From NCBI RefSeq assembly GCF_030388665.1, contig NZ_CP128846.1:5964501-6028500 (forward strand): 64,000 nucleotides of DNA, given 5' to 3'. The position numbers were made by a program, and so were the translations under genes. A model generated the notes under the pieces. The model was not told where the DNA came from, did no database searches, and worked only from the letters and a program-made list of their open reading frames with translations. Source of the DNA: Streptomyces flavofungini (GTDB lineage: Bacteria; Actinomycetota; Actinomycetes; Streptomycetales; Streptomycetaceae). Each line of letters begins with the position of its first letter. Positions within the stretch are counted from its first letter, which is position 1. Shown in pieces: positions 54,651 through 63,038 of the stretch.

Positions 54651-54723
54651 CTCTCTGCGTCTCTCTGCGGTTCTCTGCGTTTCACCGCGTCTCTCTGCGT
54701 CGCTGGGTGTCTCTGGGCGTCCG
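54651..54723. repeat. Imperfect tandem TCTCTGCGT repeats in the LysR/EamA promoter region
   Basis: CTCTCTGCGT and variants (TTCTCTGCGT, GTCTCTCTGCG, GTCTCTGGGCG) recur about six times, spaced 10-21 bp. The region lies between divergent genes. Confidence 0.65.
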
Positions 54724-54859
54724 TGCACGGCACTGGGTGCCTCCGTGCGGACGGGGCCGCCGCACGGGACGCCGGGGCACCACTCCTAAGCAACGCTTCA
54801 GACAATCATGAAGAAATTCGCGCTGGTGCTGAACACTCGGGTCGCGTGATCCTCGACGC

Positions 54860-55819
54860 ATGCGCCCCGCTCACATCCTCCTCGCCGTCCTGGTCGCCGC
54901 CGTCTGGGGCGTGAACTTCGTCGTCATCGAGATAGGCCTCGGCCACTTCCCGCCCCTGCTCTTCTCCGCCCTGCGCTTCCTCGTCGCGGCGCTGCCCGCC
55001 GTGTTCTTCGTCGGCCGCCCCAAGGTCGCCTGGAAGTGGCTGGTGGGCGTGGGCCTCGTGCTCGGCGTGGCCAAGTTCGGGCTGCTGTTCATCGGCATGG
55101 ACGCGGGGATGCCGGCCGGGCTCTCCTCGCTCGTCCTCCAGATCCAGGCCGTGTTCACCGCCCTCATCGCCTTCGCCGTCCTCGGCGAACGCCCCGCCGG
55201 GGTCCGGGTGGTGGGCATGGCGGTGGCCCTCGCGGGCATCGCCGTCGCGGCCGTCCACGAGGGCGCGTCCGGGCCGCTCACGGCCTTCGGCCTGACCGTC
55301 GCCGCGGCGGCCTGCTGGGGCGTCTCGAACGTCCTCACCCGCAAGGCCGCGCCGCCCGACGCCCTGAACTTCATGGTGTGGGTGAGCACCGTCCCGGTCC
55401 TGCCGCTGCTCGGCCTCTCGCTGCTCTTCGAGGGCCCCTCGCGCGACCTCGACGCGCTGCGCTCCCTCGACTGGCAGGGCGTGGGGATCATCGTGTACGT
55501 CGCGTGGATCACGACCGTGTTCGGCTTCGGCGTCTGGGGGTACCTGCTGCGCCGCCACCCGGCGTCGACGGTCGCCCCGTTCTCGCTGCTCGTACCGGTC
55601 TTCGGGATGTCGTCGGCCGCCCTGTTCCTCGACGAGTCGGTGGGCGCGCTCCAGTGGTGCGCGGCGGCGCTCCTCGTGGGCGGGGTCGCCCTCGCCTCGC
55701 TGTCGCCCCGGCGCCGCACGCCGACCCCGCTGTCGCCCCGGCGCCGCACGCCCACCTCACCGACAGCCCCGGCGACGTACGCTGACGAAGTGATCCCGGA
55801 ACCCTCGTCCCGCGCATGA
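54860..55819 (+). CDS. EamA/DMT-family transporter
   Basis: Ten-helix drug/metabolite exporter of 319 residues with two EamA halves (LVAAVWGVNFVVIEIGLGHF; ALRFLVAALPAVFFVG; AAAACWGVSNVLTRKAAPPD; LLVPVFGMSSAALFLDE). Likely an amino-acid or metabolite exporter. The C-terminal tail holds a duplicated SPRRRTPTPL, encoded by two 30-bp units at 55701-55760. The stop overlaps the MerR-like gene ATG (ATGA), so the two are coupled. Confidence 0.92.
   Translation: MRPAHILLAVLVAAVWGVNFVVIEIGLGHFPPLLFSALRFLVAALPAVFFVGRPKVAWKWLVGVGLVLGVAKFGLLFIGMDAGMPAGLSSLVLQIQAVFTALIAFAVLGERPAGVRVVGMAVALAGIAVAAVHEGASGPLTAFGLTVAAAACWGVSNVLTRKAAPPDALNFMVWVSTVPVLPLLGLSLLFEGPSRDLDALRSLDWQGVGIIVYVAWITTVFGFGVWGYLLRRHPASTVAPFSLLVPVFGMSSAALFLDESVGALQWCAAALLVGGVALASLSPRRRTPTPLSPRRRTPTSPTAPATYADEVIPEPSSRA
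55701..55760 (+). repeat. 30-bp tandem duplication in the EamA gene tail
   Basis: Two 30-bp units share TGTCGCCCCGGCGCCGCACG plus two further bases, giving a repeated basic SPRRRTPT peptide. Confidence 0.8.
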
Positions 55820-56691
55820 CCCCGCGCCCCGCGCGGCCCCTGCCCAAGGCCCTGCGCCCCGTCGACCTGGCCCGGATGGCCGGGGTCTCCACCCAGCTCG
55901 TACGCGACTACGCCGACGCGGGCATCCTGCCCCCCACCCCCCGAACCCCCTCCGGCTACCGCCGCTTCGCCCCCGTCCACGGCCGCGCCCTGCTCACCTA
56001 CCGCGCCCTGGCGAAGGGCTTCGGCCCCGAGACGGCCCGGGCGGTGATGCGGGCGGTGCACGCGGACGACCTGCCGCTCGCGCTGGCCCTGCTGGACGCG
56101 GCCCACGCGGAACTGCACGCGAGCAGGGAGGCGCTGCGGGCCACGGGGGCGGCGCTGGAGGCGGTGGCGCGGGAGGGGGCGCTTGGCGGGGGTGCGCCTG
56201 CCGGGGCCGGTGCGTCTGCCGGGGCCGGTACGCCTGCCGGGGCCGGTACGCCTGCCGGGTCCGGTACGCCTGCCGGGTCCGGCCCCCGCTCCGGGACCGC
56301 CGTGCCCGCGTCGTCGCCGTCCCGCCGCGTGGACCTGACCGTCGGCGAGGTCGCCGCCCGCGTCGGGGTGCGGACGTCGGCGCTGCGGGTCTGGGAGTCG
56401 GCGGGGCTGCTCGCGCCCGCGCGGGAGCGGGGCACGGGGTACCGCCGCTACGACGCCGCGGACGTCCGCGACGCCCGCATGATCACCATGCTGCGCCAGG
56501 CCGGTTACGCCCTGCCCGCGATCCGCCCCGTCCTGGACGGGCTGCGCGAGACGGGCGGCAGCGAGGCGCTGCGCGCGGCCCTGGCCCGCCGCGAGGAGGA
56601 GCTGACACGCAGGTCACGGGCGATGCTGGCGGGGGCGGCACTGCTGGACGGGTATGTGGACGGGGGCCAGGGAGAGGGCGAAGAGACCTGA
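55816..56691 (+). CDS. Protein with two MerR-type HTH domains
   Basis: Protein of 291 residues. MerR HTH 1 is at about residues 15-60 (PVDLARMAGVSTQLVRDYAD then AGILPPTPRTPSGYRRF). MerR HTH 2 is at about residues 175-220 (TVGEVAARVGVRTSALRVWE then SAGLLAPARERGTGYRRYDA). Helical segments follow each. They are joined by a linker containing an 18-bp tandem repeat translated as APAGAG/TPAGSG units. MerR proteins normally dimerise; a fused pair may bind DNA as a pseudo-dimer. It is coupled to the EamA gene by 4-nt overlap and may control it. Confidence 0.88.
   Translation: MTPRPARPLPKALRPVDLARMAGVSTQLVRDYADAGILPPTPRTPSGYRRFAPVHGRALLTYRALAKGFGPETARAVMRAVHADDLPLALALLDAAHAELHASREALRATGAALEAVAREGALGGGAPAGAGASAGAGTPAGAGTPAGSGTPAGSGPRSGTAVPASSPSRRVDLTVGEVAARVGVRTSALRVWESAGLLAPARERGTGYRRYDAADVRDARMITMLRQAGYALPAIRPVLDGLRETGGSEALRAALARREEELTRRSRAMLAGAALLDGYVDGGQGEGEET
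56191..56280 (+). repeat. 18-bp coding minisatellite, five units
   Basis: Units of GGTACGCCTGCCGGGGCC and close variants (T for G at position 16 in the last two). Each encodes six residues, so copy-number change keeps the frame. Confidence 0.9.
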
Positions 56692-56724
56692 GCCGACCCG
56701 CGCCGACGGGCGCGGGTGCCTCCC

Positions 56725-57558
56725 TCAGGCCGACTCCGTCAGGAGCCGGGCCAGCAACTCCCGCCCCGGCCCCAGCAGTTCGGCCAGCGGCGCCGCGCCC
56801 TCGTACCACCGCTTCTCGTACTCCCAGCACAGCCAGCCGTCCCAGCCCTTGCGGGTGAGGAGTTCCACGCACTCGGCGAGGGGCAGGACGCCCGCGCCGA
56901 GGGGGAGCGGGGTGGTGTCGTCGGTGCTCGCGATGTCCTTGACCTGGACGTAGCCGAGGAACGGGGACAGCGTGGCGTAGGTGTCGGCGACCTGTTCGCC
57001 GCCGAGCCAGGTGTGCATCAGGTCCCACAGGGCGCCGGCGTTCCGGTGGCCGACGGTGCCGAGGACGCGGGCGGCGGCGGCGCCGGTGCGGTGGGAGTCG
57101 TGGGTCTCCAGGAGGATGCGGACCCCGGCGTCGGCGGCGTGCTCGGCGGCGGTGCCGAGCCGTCGCGCGGCTCTCGCGTCGGCCTCGTCCAGCTGCTCCT
57201 GGGGCGGCTCGGCGCCGTCGGCCGGGGGGCCGTCGGGGAAGCCGCCGGGGAACACGCGGACATAGGGCGCGCCGAGGTCGCGGGCGAGGGCGAGCAGCGC
57301 CTGGATCTCGTCCAGGACGGGCTCGTCGTCACCGGGCGCCGCGACGCGCGCGTACCCGGCGAGGCCGAGGACGTCGACGCCCGCGTCCTTGAACGCGGCG
57401 GCCACGTCGGCCCGTTCGGTGAGGCCGAGGCCCGGGTGGACGGGTTCCTCGGGGTGCGCGCGCAGCTCGACGCCGTGATAGCCGTGGGTGACGGCGAGGC
57501 GCAGTACGTCCGGGACGGGCAGGCCGGGTACGCCGAGCGTGGAGAAGGCGAGTCTCAT
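56725..57558 (-). CDS. Sugar phosphate isomerase/epimerase-like TIM-barrel protein
   Basis: Xylose-isomerase-like TIM barrel of 277 residues. MRLAFSTLGVPGLP, HGYHGVELRAHPEEP, RILLETHDSHRTG, NAGALWDLMHTWLGGE, VQVKDI and WDGWLCWEYEKRWY give the metal-binding Glu, Asp, His and Glu set expected for the family. The substrate is unknown. It starts at ATG 57558. Confidence 0.9.
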   Translation of the reverse strand: MRLAFSTLGVPGLPVPDVLRLAVTHGYHGVELRAHPEEPVHPGLGLTERADVAAAFKDAGVDVLGLAGYARVAAPGDDEPVLDEIQALLALARDLGAPYVRVFPGGFPDGPPADGAEPPQEQLDEADARAARRLGTAAEHAADAGVRILLETHDSHRTGAAAARVLGTVGHRNAGALWDLMHTWLGGEQVADTYATLSPFLGYVQVKDIASTDDTTPLPLGAGVLPLAECVELLTRKGWDGWLCWEYEKRWYEGAAPLAELLGPGRELLARLLTESA

Positions 57559-57630
57559 GGCCGGACTTCTTTCCCGAGGAGGGCTACGGAAACGCCCCCC
57601 GGCAGGGGCGAGACGGCGAGGGCCGGGGCG

Positions 57631-57703
57631 CCGAGGGCCCCGTAAGGGGCGCGGGGACGTGGCGAGGGGCGCGACACCGAGGGCCCCGTAAGGGGCGCGG
57701 GGA
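57631..57703. repeat. Direct repeat of a common intergenic element
   Basis: CCGAGGGCCCCGTAAGGGGC plus GCGGGGA occurs at 57631-57657 and 57677-57703. The second copy continues GCTGCGCGACAAGCCAC. A nearby 57778-57835 stretch repeats GCGCCCACCCCGTCCGGGTG. The 294-bp gap has no gene. Confidence 0.75.
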
Positions 57704-57852
57704 GCTGCGCGACAAGCCACAGCGAACCCGCACCCGCGCGAAGGGCGTGACCGGGCAGCCGCGACGGCGACGACCCGCACCCCGTCCGGGGGCGCCCACC
57801 CCGTCCGGGTGCGCCCACCCCGGCCAGGGGCACCCCCCACCGACCCCCACCG

Positions 57853-58791
57853 CTAAAGGGCCCCGCTCTGAACCTGCAACCGCCAGTCCTGCCCCACCAG
57901 ATCCGCCCCGAACGACCGGTGCGGCTTCTCCGCGACGAGGACGAACCCGTGCCGCTGATAGATGGGCCGGGCCGAGCTGAGGACGTCGTTGGTCCACAGC
58001 ACCAGCTCCCGGTAGCCGACGCTCCGGGCGAACTCCACGACCGCGCCGACCAGCCGGTCCCCGATGCCGAGCCCCCGCGCCTCCGGCTCGACGAGCAGCA
58101 GCCGCAGCCGCGCCGTGCCCGGCGCCTCGTCGCGTACGCACATCACGCACCCGACGGGACGCCCGTCCAGCTCGGCGATCCACACCCGTTCCAGGTACGG
58201 GTCGTGGTCCTCGGCGAAGTCGGCGACGATGCGGGCGACCAGGCCTTCGTAGTCGGCGTTCCACCCGTACTCGGCCGCGTACAGCGCGCCGTTGCGCTGC
58301 ACGATCCAGCCGAGCTCGCCCGCGCCGGGCTCGCGCAGGAGCACGTCGTCGGCGCGGGGCGGGCGGCGGGTGCTCTCGGACAGGATGGCGCGGACGGTGG
58401 CCATGGCGTCGGTGAGCCGCTCCCGCTCGGCGGCCGGGACCGTCGCGAGCAGCGAGCCGACCGCCTCCCGCGACCGCTCGTCGAGCAGCTCGGCGGCGGT
58501 GCGCCCGCGCGGGGTGAGCGTGACGCGCCGCCGCCGCGGATCCCGCTCCGAGGGCGCCCGCTCGACGAGCCCGTCCTCCTCGAACTTGGCCAGGATGCGG
58601 CTCAAGTACCCTGCGTCGAGGGAGAGTTCACCGCGCAGGTCGGCGACGTCGGTGCGCGGTGAGTGGGCCAGTTCGTACAGCACCCGGGACTCGGTGAGGG
58701 TGTAGGGCGCGTACAGGTGGCGGCTGTAGTCGAGCGCGCCGATGAGATTGGTGTAGAAGCGGTTGAAGGAGCGGATCTCTTGAACGCTCAT
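57853..58791 (-). CDS. MarR-GNAT fusion protein
   Basis: Protein of 312 residues. N-terminal MarR winged helix (about residues 1-140: FNRFYTNLIGALDYSRHLYA; LRGELSLDAGYLSRILAKFE; RDPRRRRVTLTPRG). The C-terminal GNAT acetyltransferase is about residues 150-305 (VRDEAPGTARLRLLLVEPEA then RGLGIGDRLV, the acetyl-CoA loop; YQRHGFVLVAEKPHRSFG). Such fusions are common in actinobacteria. It could acetylate a small molecule and sense it. The start MSVQEIRSF is at 58791. Confidence 0.92.
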   Translation of the reverse strand: MSVQEIRSFNRFYTNLIGALDYSRHLYAPYTLTESRVLYELAHSPRTDVADLRGELSLDAGYLSRILAKFEEDGLVERAPSERDPRRRRVTLTPRGRTAAELLDERSREAVGSLLATVPAAERERLTDAMATVRAILSESTRRPPRADDVLLREPGAGELGWIVQRNGALYAAEYGWNADYEGLVARIVADFAEDHDPYLERVWIAELDGRPVGCVMCVRDEAPGTARLRLLLVEPEARGLGIGDRLVGAVVEFARSVGYRELVLWTNDVLSSARPIYQRHGFVLVAEKPHRSFGADLVGQDWRLQVQSGAL

Positions 58792-58899
58792 ACGTCGCCA
58801 CCTCGCCCGACCGGGAAGACCGGTGCCCCGGATGCTTGACTCAGTCAGAGATGCTCCCCGAGCATACGACGGGAACCGGCCAGGAGCCATGCCTCGACG

Positions 58900-59919
58900 T
58901 CACTTGTCCGCGCCCGCGCCTCCTGGCAGCGGCACGGAGACGACGTCGTACGTGGTGTCGGGGGTGGGCGGGGTGGTAAAGCGGGCGTTGACGAGATAGA
59001 GCCGGTCGCCGAAGCGCGCGGCGGTCGCGGGGATGTCGAAGCGGGGGTCGGTGAGGCGGTGGCGCAGGGCGGCGGTGCGGGCGTCGGCGCCGAGACGGAA
59101 CCCGGTGACGAGGTTGAACCGGTTCTGCACCACGAACAACGTGCGCCCGACCCGCACCAGACCGTCACCGTTCGGCACGCCGTCCGCGCCCTTCAGGCGG
59201 ATCTCGTCGGCGTGACCGGTGCGCGGGTCGACCCGGTAGAGGCGGCCGACGGGCTGGCTGTTGACGATGATCAGCGCGCGGCCGTCGGGCGTGGACGTGA
59301 TGCCGTTGGCGTTGAAGACTCCGGGCTCCTGCTGCCAGTCCCCGCCGAGCCGCACCCGCCGGACGTCCCCCTGGCCCCCGCGCCCGAGCGGCACGCCGTA
59401 CAGCACCCGGTCACTGGAATCCGTGAACCAGGCACGATCCGCGTCAAGGTGCACGTCATTGATGAAGTGGCCGGTTTCCGCCGCCAGTTGATACGTGGCC
59501 ACGATCGCGCCGGTGCGCAGATCGAGCACGCGCGCGCTACCGCTGGCGCCCCCGGCGACGTACAGCAGCCCGTCCCGCCCGACCTTCATCCCGACGGCGG
59601 GCACCCCGGGCACGCCCGGGTGCAGCAACTCCCCTCGCCCGGTGCGCAGATCGGCCCGGTACACGGCCCCGGTGCCGAGCGAGCCCAGATAGGCGTACGG
59701 CGCTCTCCCGATGGCGATGCCCTCGGGGCGGAACCCGTTGGGCAGCGGGAAGGTGGCGGGCCAGCCGCCGCCCCCGGACGCGGCGCGCGCGGAGGCGGTG
59801 CCCGTACCCGCGGCGAGGGCGGCCGCGGAGGCGACCGCGCCGACGAGCACGGCGCGACGGCGCGGACCGGACTGCTCGGCCCCACGGGTCGAAGGGGTCT
59901 GTGGGATCTGTGGGCTCAT
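58900..59919 (-). CDS. Tat-exported beta-propeller (SMP-30/NHL-like) protein
   Basis: Protein of 339 residues. The N-terminus has a twin-arginine stretch (GPRRRAVLVGAVASAAALAA then a signal cleavage around ASARA). Repeated blade motifs follow (EGIAIGRAPYAYLGSLGTGA; MKVGRDGLLYVAGG; GITSTPDGRALIIVNSQPVG; DGLVRVGRTLFVVQNRFN). It probably binds Ca or is a lactonase-like scaffold; catalytic residues are not identifiable with confidence. It is monocistronic. Confidence 0.88.
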   Translation of the reverse strand: MSPQIPQTPSTRGAEQSGPRRRAVLVGAVASAAALAAGTGTASARAASGGGGWPATFPLPNGFRPEGIAIGRAPYAYLGSLGTGAVYRADLRTGRGELLHPGVPGVPAVGMKVGRDGLLYVAGGASGSARVLDLRTGAIVATYQLAAETGHFINDVHLDADRAWFTDSSDRVLYGVPLGRGGQGDVRRVRLGGDWQQEPGVFNANGITSTPDGRALIIVNSQPVGRLYRVDPRTGHADEIRLKGADGVPNGDGLVRVGRTLFVVQNRFNLVTGFRLGADARTAALRHRLTDPRFDIPATAARFGDRLYLVNARFTTPPTPDTTYDVVSVPLPGGAGADK

Positions 59920-60040
59920 GGCTCAACTCTCCGTATCAACTGCAAGGAAGGAGACGAACTCCCCTTCAGCTTCGGTGAGCAGAGCCCACTTGGGTACCCG
60001 GAGTTCCCGCCGGTATCGCGGGTTCACCGGGCGAACGGAA

Positions 60041-60418
60041 TCAGGCGCCGGACGGCTTGATCTCCCCCGCGAACACGATGACCTGGTCGATGAGGCTCCG
60101 CCGCAGATGCACCACATCCGTACCCGCGAGCCGCGGCCCCCCGTCCGGCGTGGTGAACACCCACTGATACCGGGCCCACTCGTCCGGCATGTCCACCGCG
60201 GAACACCGCACCATGGTCCCGGCCCCCGCCGGATGCCGCCGAAGATCCAGCACGAACCGCTCGACCTCCTCGATCCCCTCCCGCCGCCCGAGCGGCCCCC
60301 AGAAGACCACGTCCGAAGTCAGGGCCTGCGAGAGCAGAGTCGTCACCCGACTGTCGTCCGGAGCGTTGAAGGCGGAGATGAACATGTCGATCGCGGACTG
60401 CGCGGCCTCTTCCTGCAT
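60041..60418 (-). CDS. SnoaL-like (NTF2-fold) protein
   Basis: Small protein of 125 residues with the NTF2-like pattern: AIDMFISAFNAPD, LTSDVVFWGPLGRREG, VERFVLDLRRHP, YQWVFTTPDGG, VVHLRRSLIDQVIVFAGEI. Possibly a ligand-binding or isomerase-type domain; no catalytic residues can be assigned. It lies between the beta-propeller gene and a degraded region. Confidence 0.85.
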   Translation of the reverse strand: MQEEAAQSAIDMFISAFNAPDDSRVTTLLSQALTSDVVFWGPLGRREGIEEVERFVLDLRRHPAGAGTMVRCSAVDMPDEWARYQWVFTTPDGGPRLAGTDVVHLRRSLIDQVIVFAGEIKPSGA

Positions 60419-60540
60419 GCATCAGTAGTACCAGCATTCGTCGGCGAACTCGCCCCCACCGCCGCGTTCCCCGGCCTGGTTGAAGCCTGGTGGGCCGGGA
60501 GTCCCGACAACTCAGCAGGCTGGCTCAGCCCATCGTTTTC

Positions 60541-60581
60541 CTCAGTCGTGCGCGCAACACGCATCGTCTCGGATCTCCGTG
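60541..60581. repeat. 41-bp direct repeat, copy 1
   Basis: CTCAGTCGTGCGCGC at one end and CGGATCTCCGTG at the other are identical to 61910-61950; the middle 14 bases are half conserved (34/41 overall). On the minus strand both encode an EIRD...AHD-stop peptide end. Confidence 0.75.
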
Positions 60582-60635
60582 GCGTGCCTCGCCGCTCGGG
60601 CGATGGCGCCCCGGACGACGCCAACGCGTAAACGA

Positions 60636-61337
60636 TCAGTAAGTGAGAACCACCTGGCTGTGCTGCTTGTTGATGACGTGACCTGTGGGAAGGCTGGTGT
60701 CTGGTGCCGTGATGGGGTGCAGGCTCAGGTGCGGAATTGTGGTGCGGTCGGCTCCCCAGGCGGTGACCTGGGCAGTGAGCCGGTGGGCGAGTTCGGGGCC
60801 GTTGGGGCCGTAGCTGGCCGCGCCGAGGCGGGACGGCCGCTCGGCGTCCTGGTCATCACGTTCGGTGCGGTAGCGCACGAACCAGCAGCCCGGCTCGTCG
60901 AGTTCACGCAGCAGAGCGGGCAAGCGCCGGGTGAGGATCTGGTCCATGGCGTGCGGGTGGATGAACAGCTTGGCCTGGATCCAAAGCTGCTGTGTGTCGC
61001 CGGGGTTGGGCAGCATCTGGTTGGTCACGACGGGGGCGGAGGTGAGATCGGGGTGGGGTTGGGGTGGCCGCGTGGAGGTGAGGGGCACGGTGAACTCGTG
61101 GGCGTGGCCGATCCAGTTCAGTGCGGCATCGGTCGCTGCTTCCGCCAGTTCGGCGTTCGGGTGCCGCTGGCGGTGGCGGTGCAGTAGTCGCGCGAGCAGC
61201 GCCGCGCGCAGGTCCAGGCGCAAGGTGCGGTCGTCGTCACGCAGGTCGACCACTGGCGGGCACTTCCAGGCCCGCATCCATTCCGCCAGGGCCTCGCGCC
61301 ATTCCGGCCGGTAGGGGCCGGGGGGAAGGCCCGACCG
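60636..61337 (-). pseudogene. Remnant resembling lantibiotic dehydratase C-terminus / SpaB_C domain
   Basis: The open frame begins after a TAG at 61338-61340 with YRPEWREALAEWMRAWKCPP, has LRLDL, then WIGHAHEFTVPLTSTRPPQP. This resembles the end of the glutamyl-tRNA-dependent dehydratase domain of LanB proteins. Next comes LWIQAKLFIHPHAMDQILTR then LPALLRELDEPGCWFVRYR, like the start of SpaB_C / thiopeptide-type elimination domains. The catalytic N-terminal 700 or so residues are missing and the C-terminus lacks the usual HLRLR continuation, so it is truncated at both ends. The assignment is by motif memory. An ATG at 61277 could still give a 213-residue protein. Confidence 0.6.
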
Positions 61338-61488
61338 CTATGTCCACCGGGCGCATATCTGCCACGCCCACTCGCGGTGCGATGGCGGCGGCGACCTTGC
61401 TCGACGCCGCTTCTGCGGGCGGGACTGTCAGGGCGGCCGGGGCCAACACAGAGAACGGGTCGAGTTCGGCCAGCCTGGGAACAGCCAT
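61237..61488 (-). CDS. Short open frame upstream of the dehydratase remnant (doubtful)
   Basis: Encodes 83 residues beginning MAVPRLAELDPFSVLAPAAL and ending in a Gly/Pro-rich tail that overlaps the remnant in another frame. The first 50 residues are Ala-rich and acidic at the start, as RiPP leaders can be. There are almost no Ser/Thr/Cys in the C-terminal part. Ribosome-binding site is weak. A strong hairpin lies just before it. Confidence 0.25.
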   Translation of the reverse strand: MAVPRLAELDPFSVLAPAALTVPPAEAASSKVAAAIAPRVGVADMRPVDIAVGPSPRPLPAGMARGPGGMDAGLEVPASGRPA

Positions 61489-61506
61489 GAATACCGTCTT
61501 GCTGTC

Positions 61507-61540
61507 GCTCAACTCCCCGTACCCGTACGGGGAGTTGAGC
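61507..61540. terminator. Strong palindromic hairpin
   Basis: A perfect 16-bp stem (GCTCAACTCCCCGTAC with its complement) and 2-nt loop lie between the cyclo-ligase fragment and the short frame at 61488. It could terminate in either direction. Confidence 0.75.
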
Positions 61541-61574
61541 CTTGTCCGGTGCGGCTTTCGTCCTCGGCCCCGCG

Positions 61575-61736
61575 TCAGGCGGATAGCGTCGCCAGCCGGC
61601 CCGCCGCTTGGGAAGACCCCTTGAAGTTCGGGATCCGGCCGTGGGCGGAGCCGTCGTGCACCGCCCCCGCGGAGTCGAGCAGGTCCCAGACCCGCTCGCG
61701 TATCAGTTGCTTGTCCCGATCCACAGTCGTGGGCAT
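61575..61736 (-). pseudogene. 5-formyltetrahydrofolate cyclo-ligase, N-terminal fragment
   Basis: An open frame of 53 codons reads DRDKQLIRERVWDLLDSAGA then HGRIPNFKGSSQAAGRLATL and stops. This matches the N-terminus of 5-formyl-THF cyclo-ligases (K..IR..VW..LE..GA....HG.IP.F.GA..AA..LA). The remaining 140 or so residues with the ATP-binding site are absent. Confidence 0.8.
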
Positions 61737-61909
61737 GGCGCTGCTTCCCTTCACGCCGTTTCCATCAGGGCCGGTAAGTGGTCCTGTGCTTCCTGGACCG
61801 CCGGTTCATCCCGCCAGTTACGCAATTCTCGGGCGGTGCGGACGACGTTCTGGCCTGGAACCCCGAAAGGGCTCGACCCCTATGCCGAACGACTCAAGCG
61901 CATCGCTGC

Positions 61910-61950
61910 CTCAGTCGTGCGCGCCGCCCGCTTGATCCCGGATCTCCGTG
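61910..61950. repeat. 41-bp direct repeat, copy 2
   Basis: Partner of 60541-60581. It covers the last codons and stop of the gene fragment at 61911-62240. The two copies bracket the dehydratase and cyclo-ligase remnants. Confidence 0.75.
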
Positions 61951-62240
61951 TTGACGGTCACGACGGGGGCGCAGAAGCAGTAGGTGCCGGTGGTGGGGGA
62001 CTTGTGATAAACGTGGTTCCGGATGAACTGCTGCGTGTCGTCGGCGTCGCCCTCGCAGTGGCGGCGGTACGCCTCATTCTTCGGACCCTGCTCGGCGATG
62101 GCCATGTCGACGGCCTTGATGGACCGTTTGCTGGCGGCGAGAACGGCGTCCTTGTCTGCCTCGCCGGGTTTCAGCCAATCGAAGGTGTATGCGAGGTCCG
62201 TCGGCAGCGCGGCTTCCGGCCGCCCGTATGCGGTCGTCAC
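61911..62240 (-). pseudogene. Truncated hypothetical protein gene
   Basis: About 110 codons with clear coding character: AYGRPEAALPTDLAYTFDWL, KPGEADKDAVLAASKRSIKA, CEGDADDTQQFIRNHVYHKS, TYCFCAPVVTVNTEI. I recall related secreted streptomycete proteins that continue past VVTV, but this copy ends RDQAGGAHD-stop. No signal peptide is joined in frame; the first usable start is a GTG near 62240. It looks truncated at both ends; function is unknown. Confidence 0.6.
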
Positions 62241-62481
62241 GGCAGCGCAAGGGTCGCACGATGGCGCTTTACGATCGGCTCGCGGTGAGGCGAAGCGTCC
62301 GTGGAGCGAACCAAACTGGCCATTGAGGGGAGAGGTGGGGCTAAACCTGGGTTGACCGGTACGAAAGCGCTCCGGTTTGATCATTCGCACCCGCTACTGA
62401 CCAAGGCGGGTGTGGAAGCGGCCGCATCCGTCCAAAGATCACGGCCGCTCCACCCGTGTGAAACACACATCGGGAGAATAC

Positions 62482-62964
62482 GTGAGACGCAACATCCTGC
62501 GCGCGAGCGCTGCCACTGCTATGGCTGCGGTCGCCTTCGGTATCGCCGCCCCGGCGGCTTCGGCCGTCGAGCACCAGCGCGCCGAGTCCCGCGTCGCCGC
62601 CACGGCGCCGGCAGGGCCCGTCCTGACCGCCGCAGAGGCCCGCACCCTGCTGGCCGCGCCCGAGTTCCGTGCCGAACTCACCCCGGCCGCCCTGGCCAGC
62701 CTCACGGCCGTAGCCGAGGGCACCGCCGCCGAAAAGCAGCAGCGGGCGGCCCAGGCAAGCGCAGCCGGGGCGCTGTGAAAACTGATCAAGAGGGCCGGCC
62801 CGGGGACCGTCAAGGCGGCGAAGAAGGCCGCCAAGAAGTACAACAAGTTCCGGGACTGGGTGAACGACCTCAAGTGGTGGAACCCGATCAAGCTCGCCTG
62901 GAAGGCTGCGGGTGCTGAGCTTCAGTACCGGATGTGGAAGTACATCCACGACCAGGTCGGCTGA
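62482..62964 (+). pseudogene. Secreted Lys/Trp-rich peptide gene with an in-frame TGA
   Basis: GTG 62482 has GGGAG six bases upstream. The signal peptide is ILRASAATAMAAVAFGIAAP with ASA cleavage. A propeptide-like segment of about 65 residues rich in Ala/Glu/Thr follows (ESRVAATAPAGPVLTAAEAR; APEFRAELTPAALASLTAVA). TGA at 62776-62778 stops it at 98 residues. Beyond it the same frame stays open for 61 codons: KLIKRAGPGTVKAAKKAAKK, YNKFRDWVNDLKWWNPIKLA, WKAAGAELQYRMWKYIHDQ. This is a cationic, amphipathic, Trp-rich helix typical of pore-forming bacteriocin-like peptides. A TGG-to-TGA change of one base would explain the break. Confidence 0.7.
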
Positions 62965-62978
62965 CACGCGCGAATAGC

Positions 62979-63010
62979 GGGGCCGGACGCGCACACTCGT
63001 GTCCGGCCCC
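62979..63010. terminator. Terminator hairpin after the secreted peptide gene
   Basis: A 10-bp stem (GGGGCCGGAC with GTCCGGCCCC) and 12-nt loop lie 15 bp after the second stop codon at 62962-62964. Its position supports the longer reading as one gene. Confidence 0.75.
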
Positions 63011-63038
63011 CACGGCCACCTCCTGCAAGGACCCCACC

